NCBI GenBank assembly: GCA_018238825.1 | Contig: JABCSP010000058.1 | Coordinates: forward strand, 1 to 10,125 | Source: Candidatus Thorarchaeota archaeon | Lineage (GTDB): Archaea; Asgardarchaeota; Thorarchaeia; Thorarchaeales; Thorarchaeaceae | DNA length: 10,125 nucleotides | Direction: 5' to 3' | Shown: positions 1-6,400 of the stretch, piece after piece | Position numbering within the stretch: position 1 is the first letter of the stretch | How the letters are laid out: every line of letters begins with the position of its first letter | Translations under genes and position numbers: made by a program | The notes under the pieces: model-generated | Seen by the model: only the letters and a program-made list of their open reading frames with translations | What the model was told of the DNA's origin: nothing | Databases searched by the model: none

Positions 1-1
1 G

Positions 2-256
2 TTTTCCGGATGTGCTGCCGACTCGGATGGCTTTGAAGTTCGCTATCTGTATGGGGGATTTCAGGATGATCCGGTCACTGATCTGCACCAGTTCCCCTAC
101 GCTGGCTGTGGGGTCTGTGCCATCGTCTGTCCAGAGTCAGCAATGGAGATAATAAAAACAGAGTCACCAGAAAAACCAGCATCACCTGAGAATCAGATGG
201 ATTGGATGACTCAACGGGCAATAAATCGTGGCGTTGATCCATCAGAGTTGCTTTAA
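2..256 (+). CDS. Iron-sulfur (ferredoxin-type) protein, C-terminal fragment
   Basis: Only the last 84 codons are inside the window; the reading frame is open from base 2 and stops at TAA 254-256. The core is GCGVCAIVCPESAMEI, a ferredoxin-like cluster-binding loop ending in the usual Cys-Pro and followed by a hydrophobic strand. The usual motif is CxxCxxCxxxCP; here the first position is Tyr (YAGCGVCAIVCP), leaving three cysteines. A further Cys lies near the start of the fragment (FSGCAADSDG) and might act as a distant ligand. The tail after the cluster is Pro/Glu-rich and then a short helix ending in PSELL. The parent could be a ferredoxin-domain oxidoreductase subunit or another 4Fe-4S protein; the fragment is too short to say which. 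The cluster loop is seen directly; the redox or electron-transfer role is inferred from the family. Confidence 0.75.
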   Translation, partial: FSGCAADSDGFEVRYLYGGFQDDPVTDLHQFPYAGCGVCAIVCPESAMEIIKTESPEKPASPENQMDWMTQRAINRGVDPSELL

Positions 257-383
257 TCGATAATTCTTACATGCATTGGTTCGCGGATATTTACAAACAA
301 CACTGGTGAAATTAGACTTTCGCACAAATATTTCATATTAGAAATACGGCATTAATTTCCATTGAATGAGGTACTCCCTTCTA

Positions 384-637
384 TTAATCAGATAACCATG
401 CATGGACTCTATTCACTGCGTGGATACCTAATTCAAGTGGTGGCTGCGGATTGAGAGGGTTAGTTCGATAACTGACAGTATCTATGAACTGCGAGCGATA
501 TACCCAGCCATCGCTTGAGTGTAGTGATAGTGGTTCTCTGAATCCTGCCACACCATTAACTCCGTCAGGGAGGTCTGTGTACAGATAGACATAGTCCAGC
601 CGTCTTCATTTTTCGAGAGGTCTAAAACAATATTCAA
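384..637 (-). pseudogene. Frameshifted small gene or gene remnant, unknown function
   Basis: On the minus strand, right after the TAA of the winged-helix gene (644-646), a frame can start at TTG 635-637 and reads NIVLDLSKNEDGW. At about 593-600 the protein-like reading moves by -1 into another frame, DYVYLYTDLPDGVNGV and on through GFREPLSLHSSDGWVYRSQF to HAVNRVHAWLSD, ending at TAA 384-386. The second part is about 70 codons with natural-looking composition, but no ATG and an in-frame TGA just upstream, so it cannot start properly by itself. Joined by a single-base correction, the product would be about 84 residues. I do not recognise the family. It sits 6 bp behind the winged-helix gene on the same strand, so it could have been its operon partner. 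It could be a true pseudogene, a sequencing error, or an old fragment. The 127 bp from 257 to 383, between it and the convergent iron-sulfur gene, show no gene or clear hairpin. Confidence 0.5.
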
Positions 638-643
638 GATTGG

Positions 644-1312
644 TTAGACCATTCTCATGAGAACCTGCTCTTTTGAATTCGGCATTGTTTCCCTCTTTTC
701 TAGGTATCTCTTTTCAAGAATGTAGATCATTCTGGATTCATCAAGCTCGTAGAAGTCACGGCGTCGTTGCTTGACGAGTTCACCAGCAACTCTTCTGAAC
801 TCAAACTCATGAAGGATTTCTTGAACTTTCTGGATTAGTTGGATGACTCGATCTACAGTTCGACTGGTTAGAAGGGTTCTCTTACTCAATTCAAGAATGG
901 ATATCTCATCACGATATTGCAATGCTATTGTTACTCTTTCAATAGCCTCTTCAAGGGATGTTCGCTTCTTCTTCTTATCAATGAACATAGACCTAACTGA
1001 CTCGGTGTCATACTCCAACTTGTCTATCTTGAAAAACTCTGAAGCAAGGAACCAGTCCGCCACTGCGCGAGGTAACTTTGTCATTCGAATCCGAAGGTCT
1101 AAGACAACTAGCTTTCTGTTTGAGGACTCTATCACGTATAACTCATAGGCATCACAAAATGACTGCAATGAGATCACTATCTGAGCTGTGCGATCTGCTA
1201 ATTTCCAACTCACCTTCGCTCTCTCAGAGAGTCTGTTGATAGTATGAAAAACATCCTCGTCCATTGATAGAATGCTATCTAACGCTAACTCAACTGATTG
1301 TCGTTCGGTCAT
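644..1312 (-). CDS. Tandem winged-helix DNA-binding protein, probable regulator
   Basis: A 222-residue, charged, soluble protein with no membrane segment. Two regions look alike and have a winged-helix pattern. Region 1 is about residues 9-78, with FHTINRLSERAKVSWKLADR as the helix-turn-helix and ELYVIESSNRKLVVLDLR as a wing. Region 2 is about 120-183, with ISILELSKRTLLTSRTVDRV as the helix-turn-helix and FEFRRVAGELVKQRR as the wing. A Lys-rich linker (IDKKKKRTS) separates them, and the C-terminus is a basic helix. I infer a DNA-binding regulator; no catalytic motif is visible. It starts at ATG 1310-1312 and is divergent from a second winged-helix gene across a 167-bp spacer that contains a perfect palindrome, so autoregulation and control of the divergent operon is a natural hypothesis. 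The exact family is not recognised. Confidence 0.7.
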   Translation of the reverse strand: MTERQSVELALDSILSMDEDVFHTINRLSERAKVSWKLADRTAQIVISLQSFCDAYELYVIESSNRKLVVLDLRIRMTKLPRAVADWFLASEFFKIDKLEYDTESVRSMFIDKKKKRTSLEEAIERVTIALQYRDEISILELSKRTLLTSRTVDRVIQLIQKVQEILHEFEFRRVAGELVKQRRRDFYELDESRMIYILEKRYLEKRETMPNSKEQVLMRMV

Positions 1313-1340
1313 GTTTAGTCACTACTATTTGGTGCTGAAT

Positions 1341-1358
1341 TGGTATACTAGTATACCA
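1341..1358. promoter_or_regulatory. Perfect 18-bp palindrome, candidate operator
   Basis: TGGTATACTAGTATACCA is identical to its own reverse complement over all 18 bases. It lies 29 bp upstream of the minus-strand winged-helix start. If the box A at 1385-1392 drives that gene, the palindrome falls just downstream of the expected transcription start, where a bound homodimer would block transcription. Two-fold symmetry is the standard target of winged-helix dimers, and winged-helix genes lie on both sides. The symmetry is seen directly; the operator role is inferred. Confidence 0.55.
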
Positions 1359-1368
1359 CTCATGTAAC

Positions 1369-1392
1369 TATAGAACTATAATTCTATATAAA
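1369..1392 (-). promoter_or_regulatory. Box A promoter (minus strand) with overlapping inverted repeat
   Basis: Read on the minus strand, 1392-1385 is TTTATATA, a close match to the archaeal TATA/box A consensus. Its centre is about 77 bp upstream of the ATG at 1312, so transcription would begin near 1363 with a leader of about 50 nt. An inverted repeat, TATAGAA-CTATAA-TTCTATA (1369-1388, 7-bp arms, 6-bp spacer), overlaps the edge of the box. It may be a second regulator site or just AT-rich symmetry. Confidence 0.45.
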
Positions 1393-1445
1393 TATGTATC
1401 TTTATTATCCTATTATTTAGGATGTTTCGACTATTGAGCATTAAC

Positions 1446-1452
1446 TATAAAA
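1446..1452 (+). promoter_or_regulatory. TATA box for the rightward winged-helix/HKD/methyltransferase operon
   Basis: TATAAAA, within CTATAAAAGG, is centred about 31 bp upstream of ATG 1480. With the usual archaeal spacing of about 25-27 bp to the start site, transcription would begin near 1475, giving an almost leaderless mRNA. No Shine-Dalgarno sequence precedes the ATG, which agrees with this. Confidence 0.6.
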
Positions 1453-1479
1453 GGGGCATAATGCATTTTTCCTAGTGTT

Positions 1480-1719
1480 ATGACTCTGAAAAAAGAAGAC
1501 ATTCAATTGCTGAAATGTCTACTTGACCATGGTATCTTTCTTGCACATCATAAGAAGATGGTTACAATTCAGAGAATGTGTCACGATAATGTTAGAAAGG
1601 GTCTAAGAAAGCGGTTGAGGCGTCTTGAGAGTTTAGGTTATGTGAAATCAAAAGGTGCAGACCACTTCTCAGTTACGTCTGAAGGGCGTGATTACTTGAG
1701 TAATCTCGGTGAGATCTAG
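1480..1719 (+). CDS. Small winged-helix DNA-binding protein
   Basis: A 79-residue basic protein. The second half, RKRLRRLESLGYVKSKGADH followed by FSVTSEGRDYLSNL, is the typical recognition helix, beta wing and last helix of archaeal winged-helix regulators (compare the common pattern 'L..LGYV......Y.LT..G..YL'). The first half (KKEDIQLLKCLLDHG) fits helix 1. ATG 1480 sits just downstream of a good TATA box and is almost leaderless. It ends with TAG 1717-1719, and the following HKD-domain frame is in the same phase with only TAC AAT between the TAG and its GTG start. So this may be the N-terminal domain of a former winged-helix/phospholipase-D fusion, or a stand-alone regulator. It does not visibly share sequence with the divergent 222-residue protein beyond the fold. 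Confidence 0.7.
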   Translation: MTLKKEDIQLLKCLLDHGIFLAHHKKMVTIQRMCHDNVRKGLRKRLRRLESLGYVKSKGADHFSVTSEGRDYLSNLGEI

Positions 1720-1725
1720 TACAAT

Positions 1726-2010
1726 GTGTTCAAACTCCTAGAAAATCATAGACTGCATTCAAAGATGTGTCTTGTTGACGCACATTCAATGATATTCGGT
1801 TCTTCGAATCCATCTAAAACAGGGCTTGGAGAAATCAATGCTTATCAGCAAAGTGATTTTCAAATCGAATCAAATTGGTATTCAGAAGAAAGGTTTCTTA
1901 TCACCCACGCAAGTGAAACATGGCAACACATCTTTGATACTCACGATACTCGATCCCTCAAACAATCCTGTGGACCTGCTATGAAACAGAAACTGGATGA
2001 CTATTCTTAA
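1726..2010 (+). pseudogene. HKD (phospholipase D-type) domain, C-terminal half only
   Basis: The frame reads from GTG 1726 and gives 94 residues. It holds a full HKD signature near its start: HSKMCLVD (H11, K13, D18), followed by GSSNPSKTG (residues 25-33) with the Asn that usually completes the active site. HKD enzymes hydrolyse phosphodiester bonds; single-HKD members (Nuc, BfiI) act as dimeric nucleases. Normally about 70-90 residues of strand-helix structure precede the HxK; only ten are here, so the domain is half missing. The upstream winged-helix gene is in the same frame, joined through TAG TAC AAT, which suggests one ancestral winged-helix/HKD gene with an internal deletion and a nonsense codon. 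Alternatives are a real mini-protein, or readthrough of the TAG. No TATA or Shine-Dalgarno sequence of its own is seen at the GTG, so I mark it as probably broken. A methyltransferase gene follows within about 30 bp. Confidence 0.55.
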
Positions 2011-2030
2011 AACAAATGGTAAGTAATCCT

Positions 2031-2034
2031 AGGA
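2031..2034 (+). promoter_or_regulatory. Shine-Dalgarno-like AGGA that decides the methyltransferase start
   Basis: AGGA ends 6 bp before ATG 2041, a normal spacing. A TTG at 2035 is in the same frame but directly touches the AGGA and so could not use it. I therefore place the methyltransferase start at 2041. In an operon-internal gene a Shine-Dalgarno sequence is expected, unlike the leaderless first gene. Confidence 0.45.
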
Positions 2035-2040
2035 TTGTTC

Positions 2041-3009
2041 ATGACCTCCGATACTGACTCCAGCAAAAGTAGGACCAAACCAAAGAAGGGAAGGTCCAAA
2101 CCATATATTCCACACCTAGCTGAGTTCTTTTTCGAACCAACAGAAGATTGGAGTCATAATAAAGCGAAACAGCTTTACTCAAAGGCAACCCCCTCTCTCA
2201 ACGATTATGAACTGGATACTGTACAATTCACTGAATGCATCAATGGTATGAAATCACTACCAAAATCGTCTATTGATTTGGTCATAGCAGACCCACCCTT
2301 TGGAATTGGTTTTGATGGGATGAGTGGTGTCTACAATCGTGATGAAACTCTGGTGATTCCTGGTTATAGAGAGGCTCAAGGTTCCTACGCAGAATTTACG
2401 AAAAACTGGATTGCGCAGCTTCTGCGAATCATGAAAAAAAGTGCTTCTGCATACATCTTCAGTGGTTGGACCAATCTTGATGCTATCCTCAATGGTGCCA
2501 GAGAAGCAGGACTTACAACACTGAACCATCTGATATGGCATTATCCGTTTGGAGTTTACACAAAGAGGAAATTTGTGACAAGTCACTATCATATCGTGTT
2601 GTTGGTCAAGAACGCAAAATCATACTATTTCAATAAAATCGAGAATTATCCTGAAGATGTATGGATTGTGAAACGAAAGTACAGAACTGGTAAGGAAAAG
2701 AATAGCACGAAATTACCCCTGGAAGTTGTATCAAAGTGTATAGATTTCTCATCCAGACCTGGAGATGTTGTTCTTGATCCATTCATGGGAAATGGCACTA
2801 CTGCGGTGGCGGCAAAGTCGGCATTCCGACACTTCATTGGATTTGAAGTCAATGCTCAAATGAAATCTCTGCTGAAGAAGGAGATTGACTCTGTTAATCC
2901 TGGAGAGTTATACAAACCATACAAAGAACGACTACCCACTATTGAGGATCTTGCAGAAAAATATCCAAGAGCTTATCGTGAATATCTAAAACAAAAGGAC
3001 GAGAAATAA
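2041..3009 (+). CDS. Beta-class site-specific DNA methyltransferase (N6-adenine or N4-cytosine)
   Basis: A 322-residue protein of the N6/N4 DNA methylase family, which transfers methyl from S-adenosylmethionine to an exocyclic amino group in a specific DNA site. The catalytic motif IV is ADPPFGIGF (D84-PPF-87). Motif I, the SAM-binding loop, comes later: RPGDVVLDPFMGNGTT (D246 to T254), followed by helix AVAAK and FIGFEVN (motif II, acidic ribose-binding residue). Catalytic motif before SAM motif, with the target-recognition region between, is the beta-class order. All key motifs are intact. The N-terminus (SKSRTKPKKGRSKP) is basic and may help bind DNA. It lies about 30 bp behind the HKD fragment, probably in one transcript. 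No intact endonuclease gene is visible, so it may be an orphan or the survivor of a restriction-modification pair. Whether A or C is methylated cannot be told from DPPF alone. Confidence 0.92.
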   Translation: MTSDTDSSKSRTKPKKGRSKPYIPHLAEFFFEPTEDWSHNKAKQLYSKATPSLNDYELDTVQFTECINGMKSLPKSSIDLVIADPPFGIGFDGMSGVYNRDETLVIPGYREAQGSYAEFTKNWIAQLLRIMKKSASAYIFSGWTNLDAILNGAREAGLTTLNHLIWHYPFGVYTKRKFVTSHYHIVLLVKNAKSYYFNKIENYPEDVWIVKRKYRTGKEKNSTKLPLEVVSKCIDFSSRPGDVVLDPFMGNGTTAVAAKSAFRHFIGFEVNAQMKSLLKKEIDSVNPGELYKPYKERLPTIEDLAEKYPRAYREYLKQKDEK

Positions 3010-3063
3010 CGTATACTCATCCAAAAGCCCATCATCCAACAAATTGTAATTATCTGGCCTTCC

Positions 3064-4059
3064 TCAAATGTTTGAGGGCTTTCTGAAGAATGATGAAGTC
3101 ACCTGTGGATATATGAGGAAGAACTTGATAAATCTGTGTCCAATCTTGTAAGCTACAGACTCATTCTTCGGCAGTATGAGGTTTGCCAAGCTGCCTCCCT
3201 TGAAGAAGTAGCGCTGGCCAGGCACCAACCTCTCTTCCAGTATTGGAGCTGCAAAGATTTCAGACAAGCGTAGGAGGAAGTTGCTAATTAGCGGGACTTG
3301 GATGCAGCGGGTCAGCTCCCTCACTTTGAGCATTAATGATAGTATCTTCTTTGATTTGAGAGTCATATAACCTGCGTCGACAATCTGTTTCACAAAATCT
3401 TGGTCGCCAGGCTCAAGATCGACACCTAGCTCCTCCATCTCTTCACGAGTGATGTTCACATACCCTGCATTGTAGTCCTCTTCTACATCTAACATATCAT
3501 CGAGCATGCCAAGACCCATGCCCAGCAGGTAGGAGAATTCATCAATATGGCCGCCCAAATCGAAATCGCTCAAGATAAAGTACAGCTTGAAGAAACAACG
3601 GGCCTTCTTGTAAAGGAGATCATTCATCTCCTTTTGTGAGAGCACGATGCCCTTCCTCTCGATATCACCCCAAGCACTCTCATACAAATCCTTTACCACA
3701 CCAAGGGCTTTGCCTGAGTAGTATCTTCGTTCATTGTTAAAGAATTGTGCTAGCCAGCGATGGCGAATAGGTGCATTGGATGGCACCTCAAGGTCACCTG
3801 CAAAACCCGGCTCGACAACGCTACGTTCTAAATTCAAAAGGTTGAAGGCCTCCTTCTTGCTCAGGTTCGGTGCATCGAGAATATCATCAAAGCGTCGCAT
3901 ATATCCCCAAGCAAGCGACCACGTTTCAGAACCGATTGGTTCAGGCACCAACTGGGAGGCGTAGGTCAGGAAGTCACGATTTCGTAGATAATGACGAGCG
4001 GAGTCAACGGTCGCCACATATCTTGCTGTACCATATGAATAAGGACTTGATGTAGGCAT
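3064..4059 (-). CDS. Squalene/phytoene synthase-family enzyme (head-to-head prenyl transferase)
   Basis: The family joins two prenyl diphosphates head to head, making squalene or phytoene, with Mg2+ held by two Asp-rich motifs. Both are visible: RRFDDILD near residue 56-62 and GMLDDMLDVEEDYNAGYVNI near 184-203, followed by TREEMEELGV, matching the conserved stretch after the second motif of squalene/phytoene synthases. Length (331 residues from ATG) fits the family. I prefer ATG 4057-4059; a TTG five codons upstream (4072-4074) would give 336 residues. The N-terminus has the expected helix with Tyr/Arg (SARHYLRNRDFL). It is likely soluble or membrane-associated; the Leu/Ile-rich C-terminal half (ILSLMLKV, PLISNFLLRL) fits a hydrophobic product cavity. 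Neighbours are not isoprenoid genes, so the product (squalene, a C30-C40 carotenoid precursor, or another lipid) cannot be named. It is convergent with the methyltransferase across 54 bp. Confidence 0.82.
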   Translation of the reverse strand: MPTSSPYSYGTARYVATVDSARHYLRNRDFLTYASQLVPEPIGSETWSLAWGYMRRFDDILDAPNLSKKEAFNLLNLERSVVEPGFAGDLEVPSNAPIRHRWLAQFFNNERRYYSGKALGVVKDLYESAWGDIERKGIVLSQKEMNDLLYKKARCFFKLYFILSDFDLGGHIDEFSYLLGMGLGMLDDMLDVEEDYNAGYVNITREEMEELGVDLEPGDQDFVKQIVDAGYMTLKSKKILSLMLKVRELTRCIQVPLISNFLLRLSEIFAAPILEERLVPGQRYFFKGGSLANLILPKNESVAYKIGHRFIKFFLIYPQVTSSFFRKPSNI

Positions 4060-4229
4060 TGCTATAACACTCAAGAATATTACACACTGGAGGTATTTTG
4101 CTTTTTCCCTTCAGAATCAATGAACACAGATCGAGGTGAAATTACGAAGCAGAAGAAGATGGCTATTTTTAAGAGGATATGTAAGCAGGTTGTTATTAGC
4201 AGTAAAATAACAATAAATGTGATTAAAAC

Positions 4230-5669
4230 ATGGATCCTGAAGACCTGCTTTCAAAACACGGTTCGGAGTTTGACCGCCTTGCTGACGCATCAAGCTCAAC
4301 TGATGTCTTCAGTAGACAATTTGGAACCGAACTTACAAAGTGGGAATCCACATTCATGCGTCAATTTAGTGAACGAATATCTGGACAGAAATTTCGCTAT
4401 CGTGGTTTTGTACGACATACCCGTGATACATCGTTAATCCTATTGACTCCAAGTCCGTGGCTAATGGAAGGAGAGTTCATTTTCTTCAGTAGAGAACAGA
4501 ATCTACCAGACGATGGATCATACGTGGAAATCACAGGAAGACGTGTTGCAATACCAAGTATTCTCCAAGAAACAAAAGTTGTTCAGCGAGCAATTACAGC
4601 AAATTCGTGTCAAGAACTACCAATGGATTTCACTTCAGAAATCACGCCCCCAATGAGTCTGAAGGAATTATCCCGTATTCTTTTTGAACGAGTAGGAATG
4701 GCGGAAGCAAGTAAGAGAGTGTTTGCCAGACTCTTTGTATCAAGTCCGCCTTATCAGGATACAATTGGTGGACTAACTACGGGGATTCAGGCCATTGCGT
4801 CTCAAACAAAGGTCAAGCAATTCCTTTCATTTACGCGACGAGTACTTCCCCCATCAATGAGGAAACAAACGACAGCACTTCACAATGTAAGAGGAATCAA
4901 AGTTAGAACACCAAGATTGTTCAGAGTTAATATTGGAGCAGTACCAAAAACTAGATTGAAAGATATCTGTGTTAATCGGAAAGATCCATCAGGATTTAGA
5001 GAGGTATCAATTGGAACTCTAACAGATACTCATAACGCAGCATTACCTGATGTCCCTCTCGTTTTGACCTCAGAAGATTTTTGGGTGGAAACCGGTGATC
5101 CAACTGAACTCCAGCTCCCAATTTTGAAGTCAGCAATAACATATCAATTGATGACTCCAACCGTTTCTGCTCGTAGTATCGAGTCCAGTACAAAACACGT
5201 CTTAGCACGACTTGAAACCTTGCAAGAGAGTTTTGGACTTGAGGAGAGTGCCTTGGCTCGGGGACAAGTTCTCGATGCAGATGCTCTGGGAAAACCAATG
5301 AGCGTACTCAAGCTTACTCGATCTACTGCACGTGCATCGTGGAAAGAAAAAATCACTGCCAAGGAGATAAAGCATGAATGGGATAGAATTCTTGAACCGG
5401 CACTCAAGGAATTCATAGAACTCTCGGACCTAAAGAAAACTTCTGAAGAAGCCTGGGACAAGGGAAGTCGCTTTGATAAATTCAATACTAAGGTTCTCAA
5501 AGCAATACGAAAATTGGATTCAGGAAAATCAGGGTCTCTCGGACCAACTCTAGCTGAGATTGCTCAAGAAGCTGGTGTAGAGAAACACGTTGCTGCAGAA
5601 ACCCTGACGCGGATGAAGGACAGTGGAGTCCTCTATGAACCGCGCTCAGGAAATTTCAGACTGGTGTAA
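4230..5669 (+). CDS. MCM-like replication-type protein lacking ATPase motifs (tentative)
   Basis: A 479-residue soluble protein starting at ATG 4230, with an in-frame TAA immediately before it. An OB-like segment (about 54-108) runs from FRYRGFVRH to DDGSYVEITGRRV, reminiscent of the 'GD.VEVTG' strand of MCM proteins. Then come PMSLKELSRILFERVG and RLFVSSPPYQDTIGGL (about 141-182), placed as the MCM 'SIAPSIYGHEDVK...LFGG' stretch would be. The middle (200-330) has no Walker A (GxxGxGKS-like), no Walker B and no arginine-finger pattern. Residues 357-397 (SVLKLTRSTARASWKEKITA and on to ALKEFIE) resemble the AAA+ lid helices of MCM ('LEA.IR.SEA.A.......VT..D...A'). Residues 415-479 form a winged helix ending in TLTRMKDSGVLYEPRSGNFR, close to the MCM C-terminal domain. 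Archaeal MCMs are 600-700 residues and carry the ATPase. I infer a degenerate MCM paralogue or MCM partner; another OB/winged-helix protein remains possible. Confidence 0.5.
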   Translation: MDPEDLLSKHGSEFDRLADASSSTDVFSRQFGTELTKWESTFMRQFSERISGQKFRYRGFVRHTRDTSLILLTPSPWLMEGEFIFFSREQNLPDDGSYVEITGRRVAIPSILQETKVVQRAITANSCQELPMDFTSEITPPMSLKELSRILFERVGMAEASKRVFARLFVSSPPYQDTIGGLTTGIQAIASQTKVKQFLSFTRRVLPPSMRKQTTALHNVRGIKVRTPRLFRVNIGAVPKTRLKDICVNRKDPSGFREVSIGTLTDTHNAALPDVPLVLTSEDFWVETGDPTELQLPILKSAITYQLMTPTVSARSIESSTKHVLARLETLQESFGLEESALARGQVLDADALGKPMSVLKLTRSTARASWKEKITAKEIKHEWDRILEPALKEFIELSDLKKTSEEAWDKGSRFDKFNTKVLKAIRKLDSGKSGSLGPTLAEIAQEAGVEKHVAAETLTRMKDSGVLYEPRSGNFRLV

Positions 5670-5752
5670 CCATATTCTCTATCTGACATTAGTAGAAGAA
5701 AGAAATATACTGTCCAAAATTTCAATACAATTGGAAGGAAGTACCAGAACAA

Positions 5753-6313
5753 ATGCCAGAGAATGACATTCCCGAATATATTCAATCGATTCGAACGGAC
5801 ATGGGATTCAGCCTAGTGAATCTCTATCAACAAGCACAGAAAGCCATTGCTACACTGACCCCTAATCAATATTCAGGTGCGTTAGAAGTAACGAGGGTAC
5901 GGGCTCAACAAGACTATCAAGCAGGAAAATTAGACTTAATTCCTGCATGTAAAATCTTTTTTTCGGTCCTTGAATTAAGTATCAAAGTGAAGGATTTTGA
6001 ATCTCAAATCACAACTCTCTGCAACTTGGGGCTAATGTTTCAAAATGCGCGTGCTTACGATGTTGCAATAATATTTGCAACAGAAGGGATTAGATTATCG
6101 TATAAGCATAATTTACTGGAAATGAAACTCAAATCTTTGCAGGTTCTCTCTTTAGTATACACTAATACTACACAAAGTGATAAACGCATTGAGGTAATGG
6201 AAGAAGTTGCTGAAACCCATGGAAAACTCGGGCAGATGAACAAGAAGGCAGAAATTGAAGGTTTGATTAAGCAATCTAGAGAGTTTATGGCACTTTTTGA
6301 CAAGTCTGAGTGA
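5753..6313 (+). CDS. TPR-like helical repeat protein
   Basis: A 186-residue, almost wholly helical protein without signal peptide or membrane helix. From about residue 57 it has helix pairs spaced like tetratricopeptide repeats: GKLDLIPACKIFFSVLELSI, TLCNLGLMFQNARAYDVAII, KSLQVLSLVYTNTTQSDKRI and a capping pair with EVAETHGKLGQMNKKAEIEG. Small residues in the 'NLG..F...' helix fit the TPR signature; the match is loose, so other alpha-solenoids are possible. Such proteins are scaffolds for protein contacts; the partner is unknown. It begins 83 bp after the MCM-like gene on the same strand. An AAATATA near 5702-5708 could be its own promoter, and a GGAAGG at 5733-5738 is too far (14 nt) from the ATG to be an ideal Shine-Dalgarno sequence, so either co-transcription or an own promoter is possible. 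Confidence 0.65.
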   Translation: MPENDIPEYIQSIRTDMGFSLVNLYQQAQKAIATLTPNQYSGALEVTRVRAQQDYQAGKLDLIPACKIFFSVLELSIKVKDFESQITTLCNLGLMFQNARAYDVAIIFATEGIRLSYKHNLLEMKLKSLQVLSLVYTNTTQSDKRIEVMEEVAETHGKLGQMNKKAEIEGLIKQSREFMALFDKSE

Positions 6314-6345
6314 AAATACCGTATATACAAAAATCAGGTTGATAT

Positions 6346-6381
6346 GTAAAAAAAGAATTGAAGTGAGGGAAGTCCCTCACT
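6346..6381 (-). terminator. Hairpin plus T-run terminator of the gelsolin gene
   Basis: Bases 6362-6381 form a perfect hairpin: AGTGAGGGA, loop AG, TCCCTCACT (9-bp arms). Read on the minus strand, it is followed by TTCAATTC and then seven T (6354-6348). It begins 19 bp past the gelsolin stop codon. Archaeal termination relies mainly on the U-run, which is present only on this strand, so it serves gelsolin and not the TPR gene that converges on it. Confidence 0.65.
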
Positions 6382-6400
6382 AAGTCAATTTGATGGGATT

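Noticed and set aside
450..480. GGTTAGTTCGATAAC resembling a tRNA T-arm
   Set aside because: No acceptor stem, D-arm or anticodon arm around it; it lies inside the frameshifted gene.
843..1148. Open frame of about 100 codons opposite the tandem winged-helix gene
   Set aside because: Fully inside the minus-strand gene, low-complexity Ser/Arg composition, no promoter; a shadow frame.
4120..4437. Frame starting before the MCM-like gene
   Set aside because: More than half overlaps the MCM-like gene in another phase, and the product has no domain-like pattern. The first 110 bp are the divergent promoter region.
5144..5500. Minus-strand frame of about 118 codons inside the MCM-like gene
   Set aside because: Shadow of a well-supported gene; Ser-rich composition typical of an antisense frame.
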